Shown in pieces: positions 15,828-24,537 of a stretch of 47,049 nucleotides of DNA; position 1 is the stretch's first letter, and each line of letters opens with the position of its first letter. This DNA comes from Nostoc mirabile CHAB5784. GTDB lineage: Bacteria; Cyanobacteriota; Cyanobacteriia; Cyanobacteriales; Nostocaceae. Under the pieces are notes generated by a model. That model had not been told where the DNA came from. It ran no database searches and was given only the letters and a program-made list of their open reading frames with translations. The position numbers and the translations under genes are program-made. The stretch covers positions 1 to 47,049 of the forward strand of contig NZ_JAIVFS010000067.1 of NCBI RefSeq assembly GCF_020829645.1. Direction: 5' to 3'.

Positions 15828-15851
15828 CACTAAACCGATTAATTTACCGTA
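15828..15851 (-). promoter_or_regulatory. Copy c of the 24-bp sulfur-island operator
   Basis: Starts CACTAAACCGATTAA and ends TTTACCGTA on the plus strand. It lies 68 bp upstream of the SsuA copy 2 gene. The conserved ACCGTA end and central CGAT match copies a and b at the same spacing. Confidence 0.55.
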
Positions 15852-16036
15852 GTAATAGATATAAGATACCACCTTTTGATGGGCTGTTCAAATCCAATCA
15901 ATATTTCTTTATCTTTGACTATGAGAATTTAGTGCAGGTATTTCTAGGTGAACCTACACTCAAGTAGTGAGAAAATAAACTGTAAAAGAACCATAGACAC
16001 AAATATCAAAAAAATCTTCGATTTGAGCAACAATCT

Positions 16037-16885
16037 CTAAAAAACTGGTATTATCCTTCCTTTGTATTCTTTATTGATAAAATCTTTGACGTTTGGATGA
16101 ATGAGTAGCTGGTTTAACTTTTGAATCTTTGGTTCGTTTTCTCGACCTTGTAATGTAACTAATGCAAGAGCGTATTTCTTGTCCTTAGCTGTTTCTTCAC
16201 CCATAGAATTAGGTTCTATCCCTGCAAGCGCAACAGTTTGAGCAGAAGATACAATGAAGTCTACATCATTAATAGCTCGAACAACTTGTACACCTTCTAC
16301 TTCTTTGATTTGCAAGTTTTTCGGGTTAGCAGCAATATCTCTTTGGGTTACAAATTGTTTAGCATTTTCTTTTAATTTAATGAGATTATTAGTTGCTAAC
16401 AGCCGTAATCCTCGGTCGTTATTGATGACATCATTAGCAATTGTCACAGTTGCATTTTGGGGAATTTCGCTTACTGATTTTAACTTGTTAGAGAAAAGAC
16501 CAAGTGTATTTAAATAAACTGTATTCAATGCTACTAAATTTAGATTTAGTTCTTTCATAGCATTATTCATGAAAGGTCTGTGCTGAAAGAAATTAGCATC
16601 AATGACCTGATCTCTCAAGGCTGTGTTGGGTTGTATCCAGTCATTAAAGGTAACAACTTGAATCTCTAAGCCTTCTTTTGCTGCTATATTGTTATTCACA
16701 AATTTCAAAATATCCTGAGAGAGTATACCAGTCACCCCAACTTTGATTACTTCTTTTTGCTCTTTTTGGCTAATTGTTTGCGTATTATTAGTAGAGTTTT
16801 GAGTAGATTTTTGGCTACAACTAGCCAAGATTAAAGAGGTAGTAAGTGAACCTAAAGCTGTTAATAAAAATCTGCGTCTATTCAT
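16037..16885 (-). CDS. metQ: MetQ/NlpA-family binding lipoprotein (copy 1)
   Basis: A 282-residue NlpA-family lipoprotein. The signal MNRRRFLLTALGSL ends in a lipobox (LILASC, Cys23) and carries an RRxFL pattern resembling a Tat signal. The core shows VIKVGVTGILSQDILKFVNNN, FNDWIQPNTALRDQVIDANFFQHRPFM and a C-terminal IQKLNQLLIHPNVKDFINKEYKG, the usual MetQ landmarks. MetQ delivers methionine to MetNI; paralogues in sulfur islands may bind other sulfur compounds. It lies downstream of metI, but the matching ATPase is 8 kb away. Confidence 0.9.
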   Translation of the reverse strand: MNRRRFLLTALGSLTTSLILASCSQKSTQNSTNNTQTISQKEQKEVIKVGVTGILSQDILKFVNNNIAAKEGLEIQVVTFNDWIQPNTALRDQVIDANFFQHRPFMNNAMKELNLNLVALNTVYLNTLGLFSNKLKSVSEIPQNATVTIANDVINNDRGLRLLATNNLIKLKENAKQFVTQRDIAANPKNLQIKEVEGVQVVRAINDVDFIVSSAQTVALAGIEPNSMGEETAKDKKYALALVTLQGRENEPKIQKLNQLLIHPNVKDFINKEYKGRIIPVF

Positions 16886-17008
16886 AACATTTGTAATTAG
16901 TGTAAATTGTAAATTATGAATGCTGAGACGCGATTAATCGCGTCTGTACAAGAGTTAAGAGTTAAGAATTATATTTGTCTCTTTGCTCCTCTGTCTCTTT
17001 ACCTTTGT

Positions 17009-17665
17009 TCAGCGTTTTCTCATCCGCTGTGCAATTAAATCACCTATAAATTGAATAATTTGTACTAGTGCAATCAAAACCACAATGGTAGAAAACATCA
17101 CCCCTACATCGAAGCGTTGGTAGCCGTATTGAATTGCCAAATTACCTAATCCACCTCCACCCACAGCCCCAGCCATAGCGGAAGAGTTAAGTAAACTCAC
17201 AATTAGAATCGTCATACCTAATATCAGTGAAGGCAAAGCTTCGGGAATCAATACTTTGAGAACGATTTGCCAATAATTGCACCCCATTGCTTGGGCAGCC
17301 TCTATTAGTCCCTTATCAACTTCTAAAATGCTAGTTTCAGCAATGCGACCAAAAAATGGGATGGCGGCGAGAGTTAGGGGAACTAAAGCGGCAGTGCTAC
17401 CGATGGAAGTGCCAACAATTAGGCGTGTTAGTGGTGTTAAAACGACAAGCAGAATAATAAAAGGAAATGAGCGTCCAGTATTGACGATCGCACCCAGCAC
17501 TTTATGCACTTGGGGAAAATCTAGCAAGTTTCCGGGGCCTGTCATCACTAGCAACAAGCCCAAAGGTAAGCCTAATACTATTGCAACCAGGGTAGATATA
17601 CTTACCATGTAAAAAGTTTCACTAGTGGCTTGCAACAAGCTTTGTAGTAATTCTTGTCCTTGCAT
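17009..17665 (-). CDS. metI: MetI-type ABC transporter permease
   Basis: About 218 residues from ATG 17665, chosen over an in-frame TTG at 17680 because GAGG lies eight bases before it. Five hydrophobic helices are visible (FYMVSISTLVAIVLGLPLGLLLV, FPFIILLVVLTPLTRLIV, AALVPLTLAAIPFFG, ILGMTILIVSLLNSS, VGVMFSTIVVLIALVQII). The EAA loop reads EVDKGLIEAAQAMGCNYWQIV, the site that docks on MetN. It exports no substrate itself but forms the inner-membrane channel of a D-methionine/methionine-type importer. metQ copy 1 follows; metN is distant, at 25589. Confidence 0.9.
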   Translation of the reverse strand: MQGQELLQSLLQATSETFYMVSISTLVAIVLGLPLGLLLVMTGPGNLLDFPQVHKVLGAIVNTGRSFPFIILLVVLTPLTRLIVGTSIGSTAALVPLTLAAIPFFGRIAETSILEVDKGLIEAAQAMGCNYWQIVLKVLIPEALPSLILGMTILIVSLLNSSAMAGAVGGGGLGNLAIQYGYQRFDVGVMFSTIVVLIALVQIIQFIGDLIAQRMRKR

Positions 17666-17698
17666 TGATGCACCTCGCAAAGTTGGAAATAGGGCGGA

Positions 17699-17766
17699 AT
17701 ACCAATTCGTAATTCGTAATTCGTAATTCGTAATTAATGTGTTGCCGGATTTTAGAGAATTGGTAT
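17699..17766. repeat. Small element with ACCAATTC ends around TAATTCG heptamers
   Basis: ATACCAATTC and GAATTGGTAT form inverted ends around four or more TAATTCG heptamers and GTTGCCGGATTTTAGA. A longer sister copy is at 22897-22995, and a bare heptamer run at 25406-25440. Such short tandem repeats are typical of Nostoc-type genomes. Confidence 0.6.
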
Positions 17767-17783
17767 TAGCTGGGTTGGAGAAC

Positions 17784-18974
17784 TTAGAGTCTAAGTCCAG
17801 CCTGTTTCAGTAGTGGTAGAACGCGCTTACCGAAGAAATCTAGATCAGGCTCGAAATCGTAGAAGGCAAGCTGGAAACCATCGACACCAGCTTTATTTAG
17901 TTGCAAAAGTTGTTCGGTGATTTGTTCGGGTGAACCGATTAACTGCACATTACCGCCGATCGCACTGCCAACGCCATGACGCAGATTTCCCTTTTGATGC
18001 CCCCTCCAAGCGTGTGCATCGCTGCTAACGCCTGAACGTCCAGCAATTGACTGATAATCGGCATGGTCGATAATCGCCTGAGCATATTCTTCTGCCTCTT
18101 TTTCAGTTTCACGCACGACAATAAGCGGATTTAGGAGAGTGCGGACTTGTCTACCATTAGCGATCGCTGATTGTTTGACACGGGCTGTATGGGCGGGTAA
18201 CGACGACAAGGCGCTTTCTATGTCGCCGCCAGCCGGACTGGTGATAAATACGATATCAGAATGACGACTCGCAAACTCGATGCCAGCATCCGAACCGGTG
18301 GCGTTAACTAGGATGGGACGACCATAAAGCGGGCGGGGGCTGATGTAGGCATCCTTAAACTGCCAAGAACTCTGACTTTTGTAAGAAAAGTTCTCTGTTT
18401 CCGACCAGAGTCGTTTGAGGACGGTGACAAATTCATCAGCGAGTTCATAGCGGCGATCGTGTTCGATTTGGCTCCAGCCGAACAGTTCATGCTCATAAGC
18501 CCTGTGTCCAGTGACAACATTAATTCCCCAGCGACCTTTAGAAATGTGGTCAAGTGTCGCACCAAATTTGGCCAGATGGATGGGATGCCAAGGTCCGTAG
18601 AGGACGTGAATGGTTGAGATTAAGAGAATGCGTGAGGTAATGGCGGCAAGGGAGGCAGTAGCGATGAAGGCATCTAAACCTGCTTCTGTCCGAGTTGGGC
18701 CTTGTCCGCCCTTCGGCTGCCATGTGGAATAGCCGAAAACCAGGTCAAAACCTAACTCCTCAGCCTTTTGGGTAAGTTTGGCATTGTAATCAAACGACCA
18801 GTCTGTAGTACGCGGTAGGTTAGAAGAACTCCAACCACCGTGATGAATCGGTAAGAACAGCCCTAGTAGTACTGGCTGCCGGAGAGCTTGGGATAATGGG
18901 CTTTGGGGATAGTCTGTTGGAGAGGCGATCGCCTCTTTACTTGCTCTCAAAAAAGTAGTATCAATTGTACTCAT
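17784..18974 (-). CDS. LLM-class FMN-dependent monooxygenase, sulfonate/sulfone type
   Basis: About 396 residues from ATG 18974, preceded by GAGAGG; an in-frame TTG at 18986 is less likely. Luciferase-like landmarks: LGLFLPIHHGGWSSSNLPRT, TDWSFDYNAKLTQKAEELGFD, IHVLYGPWHPIHLAKFGATLDHIS and GRWGINVVTGHRAYEHELFGW followed by EHDRRYELADEFVTVLKRLW. The WxxxYN...AExxGFD opening resembles SfnG dimethyl-sulfone monooxygenases. Reduced FMN and O2 would be used to cleave a C-S bond. It lies just upstream of metI and metQ copy 1, so import and cleavage are probably co-expressed. Substrate uncertain. Confidence 0.87.
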   Translation of the reverse strand: MSTIDTTFLRASKEAIASPTDYPQSPLSQALRQPVLLGLFLPIHHGGWSSSNLPRTTDWSFDYNAKLTQKAEELGFDLVFGYSTWQPKGGQGPTRTEAGLDAFIATASLAAITSRILLISTIHVLYGPWHPIHLAKFGATLDHISKGRWGINVVTGHRAYEHELFGWSQIEHDRRYELADEFVTVLKRLWSETENFSYKSQSSWQFKDAYISPRPLYGRPILVNATGSDAGIEFASRHSDIVFITSPAGGDIESALSSLPAHTARVKQSAIANGRQVRTLLNPLIVVRETEKEAEEYAQAIIDHADYQSIAGRSGVSSDAHAWRGHQKGNLRHGVGSAIGGNVQLIGSPEQITEQLLQLNKAGVDGFQLAFYDFEPDLDFFGKRVLPLLKQAGLRL

Positions 18975-19088
18975 AGTTCCTCTCAACGGTTTCGGTTGGC
19001 TGCGAGATCCCCGACTTCTAATAAATACTCATAAAGCAATACAGTTAAGTTAAGCAATTTTTCCTTCTCTTTCTTCTCTCTCTGTGTC

Positions 19089-19138
19089 GCGCCAGTTGCT
19101 TCAAGTCTCTTAACCGCAAGGGCGCACTGGCTTCTCTG
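19089..19138. repeat. Copy of the GCGCCAGTTGCTTC dispersed palindrome
   Basis: GCGCCAGTTGCTTCAAGTC through GGGCGCACTGGCTTC, with CGCCAGT and ACTGGC as pairing ends. Two tandem copies occur at 33927 and 33981, and an inverted variant at about 11270. It is noncoding, in the 18975-19254 gap. Confidence 0.65.
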
Positions 19139-19254
19139 CGCCTAATAAGGTTCGTAAAAAAAAACGACTTTGACAAAGAGTGCTAGCCTTAAGTGAACCG
19201 TATTGACTCATAAAGTGGTTTCCCGTATGTTAGAAGTCAGGGATCTGAACAAAA

Positions 19255-20493
19255 TTAGAAGAATCCTCGTTGCGGCAATGGTGTACCGTTGATCTCGTAG
19301 TCCCCGATCGCACGAGCTTTAAAGTGATTTGGGTTGTGTGAGGATAAGGTACGGGCGTTACGCCAATGACGATCAAAGTTGGAGCTTTTCTTTGTTGTGG
19401 AAGCCCCACCCACTTCAAACAATAAGGTAGCTGAACGTAGAGCCAAATCATCAACAATCAATTTGGCTTTGGATGCGCTCAGAGAAGTTGCTAGTGCCGC
19501 AGCCGTCTCTGCCTCTTCACCCTGAGCTTGGGTAGCAGGGAGGCGATCAAGACCATCAGCTGCTGCTAAAACAATCGCTTCAGCAGCAAAGGCATTGGCG
19601 GCAATCTGCCCGACAGTCTGTTGCAAGATTGGGTCTTCTGAGGCTTGCTCGGATACAGCATGGTAGAAAGTCCGGGGTCTGTTACGGATGAGGGCTGTAG
19701 CATCACGCAGAACGCTGCGAATAATACCGGCGTTGATGGCAGTCAGGAATAATTGTGGGACGATGTTGTAGGGTAGGTCGTCTTTGTCTGTGTCTGTCTC
19801 AAAAATTACTTCATCTGCCTCTACACGGACATTAGTGAATGTAGTCGTTCCTGTGCCTGTAAGTCTTTGTCCGAAGCCATCCCAGTCATCCACAAGGTCA
19901 ATCCCCTCGCGGTTGGTAGGAATGAGTACAAATGCTTTCGTGTCATCGGGTACTAACACACGCACGAAAATCAAGTCTGCGTAAAGGCTGCCAGTGCTGT
20001 AATACTTAGTACCATTCAGCCGATAGCCGTCGCCATCAGGTGTTAATTTTGTATTCACGACTTGGCCGCCACCAGATCGCTTGGCTTCTAGTTCGGTCGA
20101 AGCGAGTCCAATAATCGCGCCATCGACGACGGCTTTGAGCCATCGCTGATTCCTTTGGGTGCGCTCAGAACGCAAAATTCGCTCTGTAATAGAGAAATGA
20201 TTCCGTACAATGTGAGCCACATTCGGGTCAGCATCCCCCAGCCGAATCACGACCTCGAATAGTTCGCGGGCGCTGCTACCACCACCACCTTCGGCAACGG
20301 GGATTCGCAATGCACCCAACCTGGAACGCCGGATCAATTCAACCACATTATAAGGAAGAATGCGATCGCGATCGCGCTCACTTGCCCCCAGAGCAATAAA
20401 ATCAAAAAGCTGCTGGAGTTCCGGTGAATTTGCTCTCACCGGAGCCGAAAACTGAATTGTCGTATCTGCAAGTTTCTCTGGACTCTTAATCAT
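19255..20493 (-). CDS. SfnB/DszC-like flavin-dependent oxygenase (acyl-CoA dehydrogenase fold)
   Basis: A 412-residue acyl-CoA-dehydrogenase-fold protein: an N-terminal helical domain with LGALRIPVAEGGGGSSARELFEVVIRLGDADPNVAHIVRNHF, a middle domain beginning IIGLASTELEAKRSGGGQVVNTKL, then GYRLNGTKYYSTGSLYADLIFV, and a C-terminal helical domain with ATLLFEVGGAS and FDRHWRNARTLSSHNP. The DRHWRNARTLSSHNP block and the lack of the acyl-CoA dehydrogenase catalytic glutamate region are typical of the DszC/SfnB/XiaF monooxygenases, which oxidise sulfides or sulfones with FMNH2 and O2. GGAG precedes the ATG. The nearby LLM enzymes would then act on the oxidised product. The exact substrate is unknown. 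Confidence 0.88.
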   Translation of the reverse strand: MIKSPEKLADTTIQFSAPVRANSPELQQLFDFIALGASERDRDRILPYNVVELIRRSRLGALRIPVAEGGGGSSARELFEVVIRLGDADPNVAHIVRNHFSITERILRSERTQRNQRWLKAVVDGAIIGLASTELEAKRSGGGQVVNTKLTPDGDGYRLNGTKYYSTGSLYADLIFVRVLVPDDTKAFVLIPTNREGIDLVDDWDGFGQRLTGTGTTTFTNVRVEADEVIFETDTDKDDLPYNIVPQLFLTAINAGIIRSVLRDATALIRNRPRTFYHAVSEQASEDPILQQTVGQIAANAFAAEAIVLAAADGLDRLPATQAQGEEAETAAALATSLSASKAKLIVDDLALRSATLLFEVGGASTTKKSSNFDRHWRNARTLSSHNPNHFKARAIGDYEINGTPLPQRGFF

Positions 20494-21008
20494 TAGTTTC
20501 TATCTCCGAATATCCTGTGAAAAATCTATGTTGGTGAGTGGTGAGGCAATTGCTATTTCTGGGTGACGCGACTTTGTCACTACAAAGTTGAAGAATGTTT
20601 CTAGCCTTGAGGCGATTACATCTGGTAACATATTCAAGCCACCGACTGCACTCGACAAAAACCATTCCTCTGTAAGGGTTTTAGATGTATTTAAGTTTTA
20701 TAAAGTACCAAAAATCTACAGAATTACCGTAGTTTGATACTCCCAAATTTTCCCCAAGTTGTCAATCTGTTTTAACGTCTTTTTGCAGGAAAGACTCAAA
20801 GTTGAAAGCAAAAAAGCGTCTACGGAGTAAGTCCAAGGAAAACGCCAGTTGCCTACGCCTGCCTAATTTGTGAACTTCTTCAAGGACAATTTTTATCCTA
20901 CTCAAAGGGGTTTAAAATCCCATACACAACGGGTGTTTGTGTTGGGGTAACAGTCCCCCTTACAAAACGTAACTGTTTAATCATATCTGCAAAATGATTT
21001 AGATAAGA
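20494..21008. other. Intergenic region with one operator copy
   Basis: No gene is seen in 515 bases. It holds motif copy d (20708-20731), worn dispersed-repeat pieces near 20815-20870, and an AT-rich stretch. Nothing else is recognised. Confidence 0.5.
20708..20731 (-). promoter_or_regulatory. Copy d of the 24-bp sulfur-island operator
   Basis: Starts CCAAAAATCTACAG and ends AATTACCGTA. It keeps the first C, central TCTA and final TTACCGTA, but the left half is poor. It lies 214 bp upstream of the SfnB/DszC-like gene. Confidence 0.45.
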
Positions 21009-21806
21009 TTACAATAGGTGGGCTACGTATAAAGTAGTTAAGTAACCTTTAGTAATTTGACCATTGAACTTGGTATTAATTAATTCAGCGATCGCATAGA
21101 AAAAACGCGCTTTTGTAATGCGATCTAAATTTAGATGACCGGAGTAAGTATTTAAGAGGTTGAGATAACTTGCACTGTTGTATGTTGCATCCCATCGATA
21201 AGAGCGATAGACTACTTCAGCAAACAGGTTTGTTTGCTGAATCTCGTCTGTTTTACTAGAGACTTCATGCTCACGAGGAAGAGGCTTGTCATCCTTAACT
21301 AACTCAGGAGCTAAGCGGCGATATAGCTCCTGTACCTCTTCAAAGAAGCCATTACTAGCATCACTATGTACGTGTTCATTCCAAAATAGCGCGATCGCTC
21401 CTTCAGATGTGAGGGCAAGAGCCGTTTTTTTGTAAGCAATACTTGGGTCAAGCCAATGGAAAGCAGTCGCCGAAATCACTAAATCAAAAGCATTTTCTTG
21501 GGTCACCCAATCCTCAAAAGCAATGTTACGCACTTCTACTTGCGGATAAGCAGCCAGATTTTTTTGGGCAACCGTAGCAAGATTCTCACCCAACTCAATG
21601 CAGAGTATACGATAACCCCGGCGGGCAAAGGGTACAGTTGCCTGACCAGTACCACAACCAATCTCTAATATCCTTCCGTCTGGAGTGATTTCTGAGAGAG
21701 ACACCACATCGTCAAAAAGCGCTTCTGGATATCCTGGTCGAACTTGGTCATACAACAGTGCTACTTGATTAAAAGTGGTTCTTAACTGACTTCTTTCATC
21801 TGTCAT
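21009..21806 (-). CDS. Class I SAM-dependent methyltransferase (Methyltransf_11/25 type)
   Basis: A 265-residue methyltransferase with clear motif I ILEIGCGTGQAT (46-57), acidic motif II IELGENL, motif IV FDLVISATAFHWLD and post-motif VI. The opening FNQVALLYDQVRPGYPEALFDDVV is the usual start for small-molecule methyltransferases of this group. It follows the SsuA copy 3 gene by 33 nt, so the two are probably cotranscribed. A thiol or sulfide acceptor would fit the context but the sequence does not show it. It is not a paralogue of the methyltransferase at 5215 by eye. Confidence 0.85.
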   Translation of the reverse strand: MTDERSQLRTTFNQVALLYDQVRPGYPEALFDDVVSLSEITPDGRILEIGCGTGQATVPFARRGYRILCIELGENLATVAQKNLAAYPQVEVRNIAFEDWVTQENAFDLVISATAFHWLDPSIAYKKTALALTSEGAIALFWNEHVHSDASNGFFEEVQELYRRLAPELVKDDKPLPREHEVSSKTDEIQQTNLFAEVVYRSYRWDATYNSASYLNLLNTYSGHLNLDRITKARFFYAIAELINTKFNGQITKGYLTTLYVAHLL

Positions 21807-21839
21807 GTGTTTGTGGCCATACCATAATTTGACAAATGC

Positions 21840-22868
21840 TTAAGGCTTAACATCTATTGGAGTAAAAGCAGCATACTGTTCAGGAGAGAGAGTTGCATCC
21901 CTAACGTTGATTTTCTTTGTGATGAACTTTTGTTCATAAAACAAGTCAGCAATCTTCTGCTGTCCTGATAAAACTTCTTCACTCAGGGGTCTTAGAGTGT
22001 AACGCCGCCGCTTTGAAACTAATTCCAATGTGGGAACATCAATTTTTGCTTCGGGTGAAATTAGTTCGGCAACCTCTCGCGGGTTGCTTTCAGCCCATTT
22101 ACCAATATTGTTAATCTCTTCCAAAATGGCTTTGACTAGCTCAGAGTTCTCTTTAACAAAGTTACGTGAACCTAACCAGTAGCCTCCTTGAGTAGTAATA
22201 TTTTTACCATCGCGGAGAACACGAACTCTACCAGTTTTTTGAAATAAAGCCAAATGGGGATCGCCAATCACTGCCGCTTCAACACTCTTACGTTCAAATG
22301 CTGCACGAGTTTCTAATGGTGTGAGGTTAATGTGTTTAACATCACTAAGTTTTAGTCCGGCTTCTTCTAAGACCTTGACAACGAAGTATTGTTGTGCTGT
22401 GGCTCTTTGAAAAGCTAGTCCCTTACCTTTTAAATCAGCTACAGTCTTGATTGGAGAGTCTTTCTCTACTACAACAGCAGTCGCTTCACCAGTACCAGGT
22501 TTACTACTAGCAACATAGACGAAAGGAACACCAGAGGCTTGGGCAAAGATAGGTGGAGTTTCACCAACAAAACCGAAATCTACACTTCCTACATTCATTG
22601 CTTCTAAAAGTTGCGGCCCGGCGGCAAATTTCGACCACTCTACAGAAATATCAAGTGGCTTTAAACGCTTTTCTAGAACTCCTTTAACCTTGACTATATC
22701 TCCAGCCGACTGATAGCCCATCTTTAATACTTTGGTCTTGATGTTATTAGAGGCAACAGCGGTTTTCTCTGTAGTTTGTGGGCTACAACTAACTAGGCTT
22801 GTAGACAGGGTAAATACTCCCGCCACTAAAAACATTAGAAAGCTACGTTTTTGAAATATTGCTACCAT
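21840..22868 (-). CDS. SsuA-like aliphatic sulfonate-binding lipoprotein (copy 3)
   Basis: A 342-residue binding protein with signal and lipobox (TSLVSCSPQ, Cys ~29). Typical segments: VLKMGYQSAGDIVKVKGVLEKRL, MNVGSVDFGFVGETPPIFAQASGVPFVYVAS, VADLKGKGLAFQRATAQQYFVVKVLEEAGL and PLETRAAFERKSVEAAVIGDPHLALFQ. The last segment has IGDPHLA where relatives have WDPY, hinting at a different ligand or specificity. It is followed by a methyltransferase gene. No cognate SsuB/SsuC is present. An inverted-repeat element (22897-22995) lies in its upstream region. Confidence 0.88.
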   Translation of the reverse strand: MVAIFQKRSFLMFLVAGVFTLSTSLVSCSPQTTEKTAVASNNIKTKVLKMGYQSAGDIVKVKGVLEKRLKPLDISVEWSKFAAGPQLLEAMNVGSVDFGFVGETPPIFAQASGVPFVYVASSKPGTGEATAVVVEKDSPIKTVADLKGKGLAFQRATAQQYFVVKVLEEAGLKLSDVKHINLTPLETRAAFERKSVEAAVIGDPHLALFQKTGRVRVLRDGKNITTQGGYWLGSRNFVKENSELVKAILEEINNIGKWAESNPREVAELISPEAKIDVPTLELVSKRRRYTLRPLSEEVLSGQQKIADLFYEQKFITKKINVRDATLSPEQYAAFTPIDVKP

Positions 22869-22896
22869 GATGTATTGCCAATTTTCTGGGGTTTAA

Positions 22897-22995
22897 TACC
22901 AATTCGTAATTCGTAATTCGTAATTCGTAATTAAGAAAGTCAGATTTCATCTGGGTTTGGGGGTTTGAATCTGTTGCCGGATTTTAGAGAATTGG
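22897..22995. repeat. Sister copy of the ACCAATTC/TAATTCG element
   Basis: Begins ATACCAATTC with TAATTCG heptamers and ends TTGCCGGATTTTAGAGAATT, matching the element at 17699-17766 but with an extra ~36 bp block (AGAAAGTCAGATTTCATC and onward) in the middle. Confidence 0.6.
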
Positions 22996-23039
22996 TTTAA
23001 AATACACGCTTTAATTACTACTAATTTTGAGGTGTGATA

Positions 23040-23166
23040 CTAGTGGTCTGGCAAGTCAACTTTGCTAGGTGAATCAACTTTTCAATTTCTCTTCTTTCCT
23101 TCGTGTACTTTGCGTACTTTGCGGTTCGTTCCTTTACCTCTCAAAGTTAGGTTGCTAGACCACTAG
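23040..23166. mobile_element. MITE-like element with 15-bp terminal inverted repeats
   Basis: CTAGTGGTCTGGCAA at the left and TTGCTAGACCACTAG at the right pair with one mismatch. A second inner pair TCAACTTTG/CAAAGTT continues the dyad. The 127-bp interior is Ct-rich and noncoding. It separates two minus-strand genes of the island. Confidence 0.65.
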
Positions 23167-23181
23167 CGAAGCGATCGCAGC

Positions 23182-24519
23182 TTACACTAGACTGGTCTGG
23201 AAGAAGTGGTTAGCAGGACGCGCTAGTCCGAGATTTTCGCGCAGGGTTTTACCCTCATACTCTTTGCGAAAAATGCCACGCCGTTGGAGTTCTGGCACAA
23301 CCTTGTCAACAAAATCGTTTAACCCTTCAGGAAGAAAAGGGAACATAATGTTGAAGCCGTCAGAGCCTTCCTCAATCAGCCATTGCTCCATCTCATCGGC
23401 AATGGTTTGGGGTGTGCCGACGAAAGCCAGCCCGCCGTAACTGCCAACGCGTTGAGCCAGTTGTCGAATAGTCAAGTTTTCACGTTGCGCTAAGGCTATT
23501 ACTCTTTCTCGTGAAGAGTGACCAGCATTAGTCGGTGGGATTTCTGGCAAGGGCCCGTCCGGATCAAAGCTGGAAACGTCGTAGCCAAGTGCGCCATTTA
23601 AACTGGCGATCCCACTGTCATAATGTACTAAGCTGTCCAAATGAAGACGCTTGGCATGTGCTTCGGCGACAGTTTCTCCCACAATGACTAAAGCACCTGG
23701 AAGGATTTTTATACTGTCTGGGTCACGTCCAATCGCCCGCGCCCGTCCCTTAATGTCTGCAAATAAAGCCTTGCCAGCCTCCAGATTACCAGCAGGTGCA
23801 AACACAGCCTCGGCGGTTTCGGCGGCTAATTGCCGTCCGGCTTCGGATGCGCCTGCCTGAACGATTACCGGCCAGCCTTGGACTGGTCTAGCAATGTTCA
23901 ATGGCCCCCGCACCGAGAGATATTTTCCCTTATGATTCAGAACGTGAAGCTTTGCAGGGTCGAAATAAATCCCTGCTTCCACGTCCCGAATAAACGCATC
24001 GTCAGCAAAGGAATCCCAAAGACCCGTGACAACATCATAAAATTCTCTAGCCCGCCGATAGCGTTCATCATGCTCTATCTCCTCTTCTAATCCAAAGTTG
24101 AGCGCTGCGTCTGGATTGGATGTGGTGACGATGTTCCAGCCAGCGCGACCGCCACTGATATGGTCGAGAGACGCGAAGCGGCGAGCGATGTGGTAAGGCT
24201 GGTCGTATGTTGTAGAAGCGGTGGCTACCAGCCCAATGTGTTCGGTGACGCTGGCAAGGGCAGAAAGCAGGGTGAAAGGTTCAAAGGATGTGACAGTATG
24301 ACTGCGTTTGAGCGCGTTAATCGGCATATTCAGCACCGCTAAGTGGTCAGCCATGAAGAATGCGTCAAACTTGCCTTGCTCTAGTTTTTGGATGAATTTT
24401 TTCAGCGCCGGGAAGTTGAAATTAGCATCAGGTATAGCCCCAGGATAGCGCCAAGCACCTGTATGTATGCTTACTGGGCGCATGAAAGCACCAAGTTTTA
24501 ATTGCTTCGATCCGCTCAT
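23182..24519 (-). CDS. LLM-class FMN monooxygenase, NtaA/SnaA/DszA/DmoA group
   Basis: A 445-residue enzyme, the long subtype of the LLM class. It opens LKLGAFMRPVSIHTGAWRYP and shows ALKKFIQKLEQGKFDAFFMADHLA, FEPFTLLSALASVTEHIGLVATASTTYDQPYHIARRFASLDHIS, then GRAGWNIVTTSNPDAALNFG and EHDERYRRAREFYDVV, followed by VQAGASEAGRQLAAETAEAVFA. These match DszA (dibenzothiophene sulfone), DmoA (dimethyl sulfide), NtaA and related enzymes. GGAGGG precedes the ATG. It lies 18 nt after metQ copy 2, in one operon with metN. Together with the DszC/SfnB-like enzyme it suggests stepwise sulfide or sulfone oxidation and C-S cleavage. Confidence 0.9.
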   Translation of the reverse strand: MSGSKQLKLGAFMRPVSIHTGAWRYPGAIPDANFNFPALKKFIQKLEQGKFDAFFMADHLAVLNMPINALKRSHTVTSFEPFTLLSALASVTEHIGLVATASTTYDQPYHIARRFASLDHISGGRAGWNIVTTSNPDAALNFGLEEEIEHDERYRRAREFYDVVTGLWDSFADDAFIRDVEAGIYFDPAKLHVLNHKGKYLSVRGPLNIARPVQGWPVIVQAGASEAGRQLAAETAEAVFAPAGNLEAGKALFADIKGRARAIGRDPDSIKILPGALVIVGETVAEAHAKRLHLDSLVHYDSGIASLNGALGYDVSSFDPDGPLPEIPPTNAGHSSRERVIALAQRENLTIRQLAQRVGSYGGLAFVGTPQTIADEMEQWLIEEGSDGFNIMFPFLPEGLNDFVDKVVPELQRRGIFRKEYEGKTLRENLGLARPANHFFQTSLV

Positions 24520-24537
24520 TAACCCTCCGTATTATGT

